This document shows positions 57,336 to 64,000 of a DNA stretch of 64,000 nucleotides, piece by piece. The DNA comes from Grifola frondosa. Lineage: Eukaryota; Basidiomycota; Agaricomycetes; Polyporales; Grifolaceae. The notes under the pieces were generated by a model. The model was not told where the DNA came from. It saw only the letters and a program-made list of their open reading frames with translations, and did no database searches. How positions within the stretch are numbered: the first letter of the stretch is position 1; each line of letters starts with the position of its first letter. The stretch spans positions 186,001-250,000 of the forward strand of contig LUGG01000032.1 of NCBI GenBank assembly GCA_001683735.1. The letters run 5' to 3'. A program made the translations under genes and the position numbers.

Positions 57336-60300
57336 TCAGGCCGGCAGGTATTTCTCGTTGAGCAGGTGCACTTCCTTGGCGAGATACGGCCAGTTCAGAC
57401 TGCGCGCCAACTCCTGGCGAAGACGTTCGGGATCATCACCCGCGCGCTCTCTTGCAAGCTTCACCTCCCATCCGAGAAGGTTATACAGCAGCCGCATATT
57501 GGGCTGGATCAGCACAGACAAGCGCCGCGAGCGCACAATCAGGTATGCATCGACGAGCGGCAGCGAGAGGTGTTTCATCACATACGCGATCTGCAAGTCC
57601 CATCATCTTCAGTGATACTCCACATGGAAGAGATCAAAACGAAAGACTTACGGTAACAGTCGCACTCCGCGAGACGCCGACGCGACAGTGCACGAGCACC
57701 TTCCCGCCTTCAGCGCGTGCCTTTTCGATCCAGTCGCATATCGGTTCGAGCTGCGGCTCGAGCGTGTCGATGCCATCGTCGCACACGCCCTTGATGTCGA
57801 GCACCTTGATACGACCCTCTCGCTCCTCCATCCAGAGCGAACCATGTCCACCGGGGCCTTTGCCCGCAATAAAGTGTGGCCCCACAGTGCATGACGTGGA
57901 AGCCGGCGCAGACGGATCAACATTAGACGGAGGCACAAGCGCACACTCGCCGACCGAGACAACGTGCGTGATCCCCAATGCATGCAGCATAAACGCGTTT
58001 GAGGCATGGTTCCTACGACAATTGGAAAACCTTGTCTGAGCACGCTATAAAGGCAAAACGACGAAATGCACTCACAAATTCCCCAGATACAAGAATGGGA
58101 GCACCCGGCTCGGGAAGCTCCCGTCAAACGCGGATCATTAAACCACACCTGATGGTCCCCCGGAGTCGGCCCACGCTGTGGCGGCATAGTTTGTGCCCGA
58201 GGACGCCCAGTACTCAAGCCCGGTGCATACCCCAACACGTCTGCCTCCGACTCAGACCTCGTCCGCGTCGGATGCGCCGCACTCGCCCGTTCAGGCGCAA
58301 GCGACACTGACTGCGCAGATGGCCTACGCGAAAGCATCGCACTGTCCTCATCCGTCTGCGCTTTCGGTGTCGTCCCGCCTTTGCTTGCTGTGCGATCTTT
58401 CTCCAGCCGCGCCTCGATCCGCCGCAAGGCTGAGGTCGCTCTGGTACACAAAGAAACTTCTCCGCTTCTCGACCTGCAGCGTGAGGTACGCCTCTGGGAG
58501 CGACAGCGTGCGGAGCGACATGAGCATGCTCAGCGCAAGCACGGACGACTCCGTGTACCCGTCTGCAGAGTATATCAGCAGCTTCGCGGGGCGCGTGTGC
58601 AGCGCGACGGGTGCTGTGGAGTCCGTCGGGCTCGATGTGAGGGTCGTGGGGGACGAGGAACATGATGACGAGGTGGGAGAAGAGGGCAAGAACGTCGCAG
58701 AGGTGGAACGCACGCGAGTGTACGCAGATTGTGGAGACGCGGGAGACGGAAAGAACGATGTGGGGAATGAGCTTGGTGGTGGGAGAGAGCTGGGGTGGAA
58801 TCCTGGTGTAGACTCCCGCCGAACGTGTGCGGACATCGCGCCCGATGGCCTGGAAGGTAAGGATGGTGGCGCCAGCTGTTCGCATGCGAGCTCGTACGTG
58901 AGTGGTGGTCCGGGAAGGGGCTGGATGAGCTTCTCGAGGAACGACAGAAAGGGGACCAGGGTGTTGAGGGTAACCACCGACGATGCCGGCGAGCTGGGTA
59001 ACGGCAGATGCACGACATATGCAGCATTCGGGGGCGGGCGGGGAGGTATCAGGCGCTTCAGCGTCTCCGGGTTGTCGTCCATCTCTGCAAGACACTTTTC
59101 CACCCACCGCCTGTCCAGAATCCGCATATGCTCCTCCGCCGCACGGAGGTGCGCGGATGTCGGGAAAGGCGCATAGTCGTGGCATTCGATGCAGATGTCG
59201 TACCCGAGCCCCTGCGCGGGGTCGTTCGTCCGCCAGTCAAACGCATCCTCTCCGTCGTCCTCGCGCAACGTGCGCATCCGTATCCTCCGGTCCGGAGGGA
59301 GTGGCACGTCGTTCGAGTTGCCTAGGAACACCTGTCCCCGCATGGGGTCCCAGTGCGAGGATGTCGTGGACCCAGCAAGCGGCGTCTCGCCAGCGCCCGC
59401 ATCCTCGACGTCGTCCGGCAGCGTCACAATCTCCGACGCCTGCGTCAGGTCCCGCATCTCCTCCTTCTCGCGCTGCGCAAAGTCGATCGTGTTGGGGCGC
59501 AGCACCCGCCTCTCCTCCGTGCTCTCCCCACGCGTGTGTGCGTCCGGCCCGTCTGTATGTGCCCCGGTGTCTTCGGGCTCCATCCGCGCGACGAGGTGTC
59601 TCAAGGTCGACATCATGTCCGCCGGCGTCGCCTCCAGCACGAACACGTTGTACGGCACAAGTGACGAGCATCGCGCCCGCCGCTCGTCGTGTTTCGTCTC
59701 TACAGCCTGCTTGAACTTGTGCGCAACAGCCAGCGCCGACCGAGTGAGACCCTTCGGCGAGTAGACGACGATGTCGCAGAGGGTTGCGTAGATCGGCTTC
59801 GGGAGGAGATCAGCGTCGAGTCTCAAATGTCGGTGAACCTTGGGGAAAGAATTCCAGCTCGTAGTATCGATCTCGCTCACCTGCAGTCCCTATCGGGCAC
59901 AGTGTCCGAAACAGACTGCAGAGCGATCTGCAACGTCCTCTTTCTACCCACCTCCGCGAAGCTCGGAAATGAACGTCGCCCTCGCTCCTAACGCGTCTGA
60001 ATGGAGTTATACCCCACACACGACGCGAACCGTAGGTCACTAGATTAGAGACCAGCGTGTTCCTATGTTCAAGCGCCGACTTTCATTTCAACAGCCTTCC
60101 TGCCAATTGCACAGACGCCGGGCGATAACAAGCGAGAATGTCCACGAAGGTCCAGCTACAACGCCATCACTGCCATAAACACTCGGCGCCCGATAACGAG
60201 CAGACGGGGGGCAATCCCAAGACACAGAATATGACCCCATCCAGATAGCTCCGCGAGTCCGTCCATGTTAGACAGGGGCAAGGGCATTTTCGGGGACGAA

Positions 60301-61286
60301 ACGGATTCGAAGGTATATCTTCCGTCGAGGTCTGGAATGCATAGGCATGCTCGGCAGGAAGCCATCTGCGACCCAAATCGGGAACAACCAATCTTTGCGA
60401 CGCCCGCTCCCAGCTCCACCATGCAGCAAAGAATGAGAGTCGCAACATACACCTCAAACGCGCCGAACAATGCCATAGACACAATGCGGTACTAACACGG
60501 ACAACACAGGGGTCACACGGGAAGACGCCGCTGCCGCCGCCACACCTGCGTGCGACGACCAGAAGGAGAGACTCACCACTTGGATGCCAAAGTTCCTGAG
60601 GCTGATGCCATGAGGGATCTTGGGCTCTATGAAGATGGGGGAGGTCGAGCCGTCGGGGTTGGTTTTTGTCCGTATAAGCTCACGAGGACGAAAGCTGGAC
60701 GTGAGAATCGCAGGGTGATGAGTGTGACTGTGAGCGCGAGGGGATGGTAGGCGGCCGTTGCGGGGAACTGGAGGTGCGGCGGAGACGAGCGGAGGGGAAA
60801 GCTTCAGATCGAGCTCAGGAGGAGGACAGCCTGGAACGAGGGGGCCTGCGATGGACGGGTCGATGTCCATGGGGACGTCGTCGTCGATGTCCGAGGGTCC
60901 GAGTGAGGATCCCGTCGAACACGAGTCGACCTCGTCGTCTTCGTCATCATCGTCATCGAGATCATCGAGGTCGCTGTTGTCCTCGACGTCGTCGTCCTCG
61001 TCGCAGGCGACCCATATAAGGCCACGGAAGCGCGGAACGGAGCCGGGGAGTGGCTGGCGGCGAAGAAAGAGTTCTGTGCGTCGTTGTCGCCCTCAAGGCC
61101 GTGGAGGAAGGGAAAGAGGACGTGATCGGGAGCGTGACTGGTGAGGTGGGCGAGGTGGATGCGAGCAAAGTCGGCAGCGGACAGGGCTCGGATGGGCTGG
61201 TGGGGATCTGGACGATGGTGGAGGACGGGGAGGGCGTCGAGGAAGGCGGGGGGATAGACGAGACCGTGTATCTCAGCGTCGGACAT
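57336..61286 (-). CDS. PPS1: Dual-specificity protein phosphatase PPS1
   Basis: Starts MSDAEIHGLVYPPAFLDALP at 61286. N-terminal pieces include FRGLIWVACDEDDDVEDNSD with an Asp/Glu run, LIRTKTNPDGSTSPIFIEPK and IPHGISLRNFGIQVV. A long exon (about 58450-59880) reads CIECHDYAPFPTSAHLRAAE, HMRILDRRWVEKCLAEMDDN, LLIYSADGYTESSVLALSML and LPEAYLTLQVEKRRSFFVYQ. The phosphatase domain at the C-terminus has HALGITHVVSVGEC and the active site VHCRVGVSRSATV (HCxxGxxRS), with the likely general acid Asp in IKGVCDDGID. It ends NEKYLPA with a stop at 57336. PPS1 is a fungal tyrosine/serine phosphatase tied to cell-cycle entry in yeast. The frame shifts near 61020 within the N-terminal part and near 60000; most of the rest is continuous. 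Confidence 0.88.
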
Positions 61287-63524
61287 GGTGGTAGAGAGGA
61301 CGCATCCAGAGGTTGTTGTTGTCTTGAAGGACTCCGCCGAATAGACGCTCGAGTGATATGATATGGATCTGAGATCTCGATCTCTAGCAATCTGGGTGCG
61401 ACCGGGCTGTGCGCTCCTCTCCGTCTCTGAATTCGTTTTGCTCGTTGCTCGCCGAGTCGTCTGCTCGTGTGTATCGGTTTTAAAGACGGCGAGCTCGACA
61501 TGCAAGCAGGGACGGGGACTCCAGGTATTTTCTGTCTCTGTGCTTCGGTGTCGCACGTTGGCCGCATGACCACGGTTCATGCTAGCCATTCTCGTCTCGA
61601 TCCACCGAACTAATTCTAGACAGAAATTGCCTTAGAAACCCTATTTCAATATTCAAAATTGCCGTGAGACGCAGAGTTTCCATATATTGTTTGACATTTT
61701 CCATTTCGGTGCTCGGCGCCATCTCTTCGGAACGTCTGCACACGCTATGACCTCCTTTTTCTGCGACACCCATATGGACTTTGGATCTAAAACGCACAAT
61801 AGTACGTCGTTGTCGTATTCCGGTGCATGTTGAGCTGATTTGAATGCTATCAGCAAATTTCTGTTGGTGCATCATCGCAATGCATACTACAAATGCGTTC
61901 ACGCCAGACTTTAGGCCGGCTCAGGTCCTTGTTCTTGTGAGTTACGATAGCATGGAGGAAATTATATCATTCTTGGTGCCGTCGTGTTCTGTAATTACGA
62001 TGCTGCTTTTCTAGGTACTATCGGTCCCATCTGCACGGTATTTTCAACTGACCACAGGCTTGCGATGCCCGCCGGCCACCATGCCAATACAAAAACTTTA
62101 AAAATGGATGTACAATTGCATATATGTCAATTACAACTTAGTATCAAATTTGTGCTTCTACTTGAACCGTGCCTCTGGATTGTTCGGCGCCGGTCTAGTG
62201 CCCCGCGAATCTGTCTCTCCTTCTCCCCGGCACGTGTTGTCCTAATCTAGCGTAGTGTTGACCCTTCTCCGTCCACCTTCGCGCGCAGGCAATGTCTATC
62301 GCGACCACACTCACTCTTCCGCTCCGCGCTTCAAAGCTGCTAATGTCTTGGTCACTCTCACTTTCTCAATCCTTCACAGACTCTCACAGACCCTATAATT
62401 CTCGTACGTGGTATTTACTGTATTCTGTCTGATATGCTTACGTTGATTGCTATCGTCGCGAAGTTCTTTGTGCAGCATAGATAATCGGACTTCGCCGAAG
62501 CAGTTCATTGCTTCTCGTTACGCCTCTTCGAGAAATCAGTTTTCTTAGTTCTCTCTGAATGCCTCGAATGCACCGGAAACTTCTGGCACCTGGATTCATC
62601 GCGAAGCGTCGAGATACTCCGTGAGTCGCCCACACCAACGTGCATGTACACGGATGATGTTCTCTCCGTAACGCTACCTCGTTCACTTGTTCCCAGCTCA
62701 TCTCAGCCCGCCGCTTGCTCTCACGAACCGTCCATAAAATAGTGTATTTCCTGAGCTTCCTCTTCTCTGCTACTTCCTACTCATATCGAGTTATAGTACT
62801 GCGTAATTCAAAGGGTATCGCCCAAGATGTCCGTGTGCTGTAAGGACAAGCCGTATGACTGTATATGAATATGGGCTTGATCCAAGGTTCCTTTGACTCT
62901 TCACCGTTTCCTTCTTCTCGGCATCTTTTGTCCTTTTTTAGGTTTGCACTCCTTTGTCCAACCTTTGTCCGCTCCGTTTCTTCAATAATCTCGCATGCTG
63001 ACGTTTCTCTTTCGAAACAAAGCTGTTCACTCCACAATATTGAAGGTTGACGTCTTTGCACGTGTCCGTTCTTCACGTCCATGTTTAATATGCTTATGCT
63101 GCGCTGGTACCGGCGGCCACTTTTTATCGATCGCTCGTCCAGGACGCAAGATGTACGATGCACCATATAATCACATTTGAAACAATGAATGTGCTCACGT
63201 CATTTTATATATCGGCCTTTCTTGCGTATATGGTCTGTCGTCATCGTATTAATTACTCTTGACTAAAATAGTCATGTCGCAGTGGCGTCGGATCTCGCGA
63301 GTGGCGAATTGATTGTTGATCAGCCGGATCGCCAGAACAAAGCATCGTTCAGGAAGAATCGGGCTTTGTCCTCAAATTTGTGGTTGTGGCGGGTGGCACC
63401 GCATATAAAATGCGTCGCGTCCAAGACTCAAAAAGCAACTACCACCGTTTTGCGACCACTTGGCACGTCAAATTTTTCCTCCAAGACCTTTATCACTGCA
63501 TACTCTCTATTCTTTTACCTTGCT
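61287..63524. other. Long intergenic region
   Basis: Over 2.2 kb without a recognised gene. The part near 61290-61600 is upstream of PPS1 and GC-rich. The rest is AT-leaning, with several pyrimidine-rich stretches near 62270-62420. Small frames on both strands lack domains. Confidence 0.5.
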
Positions 63525-64000
63525 ATGGAACCGCACAGAGCATTGTTTTGTTGTGACATCCTTGATGAAATCTTTCAACATCTCTCTCCAGAAGACGAAG
63601 CCGATGCTATCAAAGGCTTCGCCCTTAGGCGGGCAGCTTGCGTCAGCCGGACTTTCTACGGCTTCGCAAGCGACGTTCTATGGAGGAAGGTTCATACAAC
63701 GGGGCAAATCCGTCACCTGCTTATAACGTTGGGGATAGCCGAAGAAGTTGGTTGCCAATATCGTGGGGTCAAATTGGTAAGTCGTGGACGCCGATCCTAA
63801 TTCATTCGCGCCACTGATTCCTCGACGCAGGTGAAGTGCCAGAAAATATCGGATAAGTCTCTTCTACGATTCCGACAATACGCAGCGCGAGTCCGTTCCA
63901 TAACACCCAAAATCATCTCCGACGAAGATTGGCTCAGTCTCTGTCCGCTTTCCGGACACGGCAAGCTCATGATATTCCCCAACCTCCAAAGTGTCAAGGT
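63525..64000 (+). CDS. F-box protein, paralogue of the gene at 53663 (3' end outside window)
   Basis: Exon 1 (63525-63776) starts MEPHRALFCCDILDEIFQHL and has the F-box pattern RRAACVSRTFYGFASDVLWR. An intron at 63777-63830 leads to ISDKSLLRFRQYAARVRSIT and FPNLQSVK. The same blocks occur in the minus-strand gene (SPQSLLRFRQYAARVRTIT). The leucine-rich part lies beyond the window. The role would be substrate choice for an SCF ubiquitin ligase. Confidence 0.75.

Noticed and set aside
58193..59176. Open frame of 327 codons on the plus strand opposite PPS1
   Set aside because: The minus strand carries conserved PPS1 blocks. The plus frame is a by-product of high GC content.

Overview
The window looks like nuclear DNA of an agaricomycete basidiomycete (a mushroom or polypore relative). 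Nearly every gene is split by short introns of about 46-68 nt with GT...AG ends. The conserved genes are eukaryotic (ALG12, COQ4, an ADP1-type ABC transporter, PPS1, PLPBP), and several families are ones known to be expanded in mushrooms: AIG1-like GTPases, PARP catalytic proteins with Cys/His-rich N-termini, PD-(D/E)XK-like proteins and F-box proteins. I recognised no rRNA, tRNA or CRISPR.

Layout. 1-5.2 kb: the 3' part of a CAMKK/ELM-type kinase (+), then a coiled-coil protein with one C-terminal membrane segment (-). 6.6-25.8 kb: an accessory stretch bounded by two paralogous AIG1-like GTPases (6600 and 24512, both +). Between them lie ALG12, a 2OG-Fe(II) oxygenase, a Dal5/Liz1-type transporter, an intact and a decayed copy of a PD-(D/E)XK-like gene, a relic of a second oxygenase, and a large minus-strand gene. 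I read that last gene as a DUF2235 (Tle1-like) hydrolase fused to two DM9 repeats and two H-type lectin domains. 26.6-34.8 kb: a 4-TM protein and then an apparent ADP-ribosylation island. It holds three PARP-type genes, a NADAR-domain gene (a family now linked to removal of ADP-ribose) and a paralogue that keeps only the Cys/His-rich part. 35-53.7 kb: mostly conserved genes (COQ4, a class I aminotransferase, UPF0014, PLPBP, the ADP1-type transporter, an NmrA-like protein, an Hsp20-like protein) and an F-box gene. 54.4-56.4 kb: a 1.9-kb element made almost wholly of two inverted arms, with CACTG ends and a 3-bp target duplication. 57-64 kb: PPS1, a long gap, and an F-box gene cut off by the window end.

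Caution on sequence quality. Many genes, including housekeeping ones, change reading frame inside conserved stretches. In most cases one added base, often in a run of identical bases, would heal the frame. This looks more like sequence-level indel error than mass pseudogenisation, so exon joins and protein ends below are manual models. Gene spans run from the chosen start codon to the stop codon and include introns.
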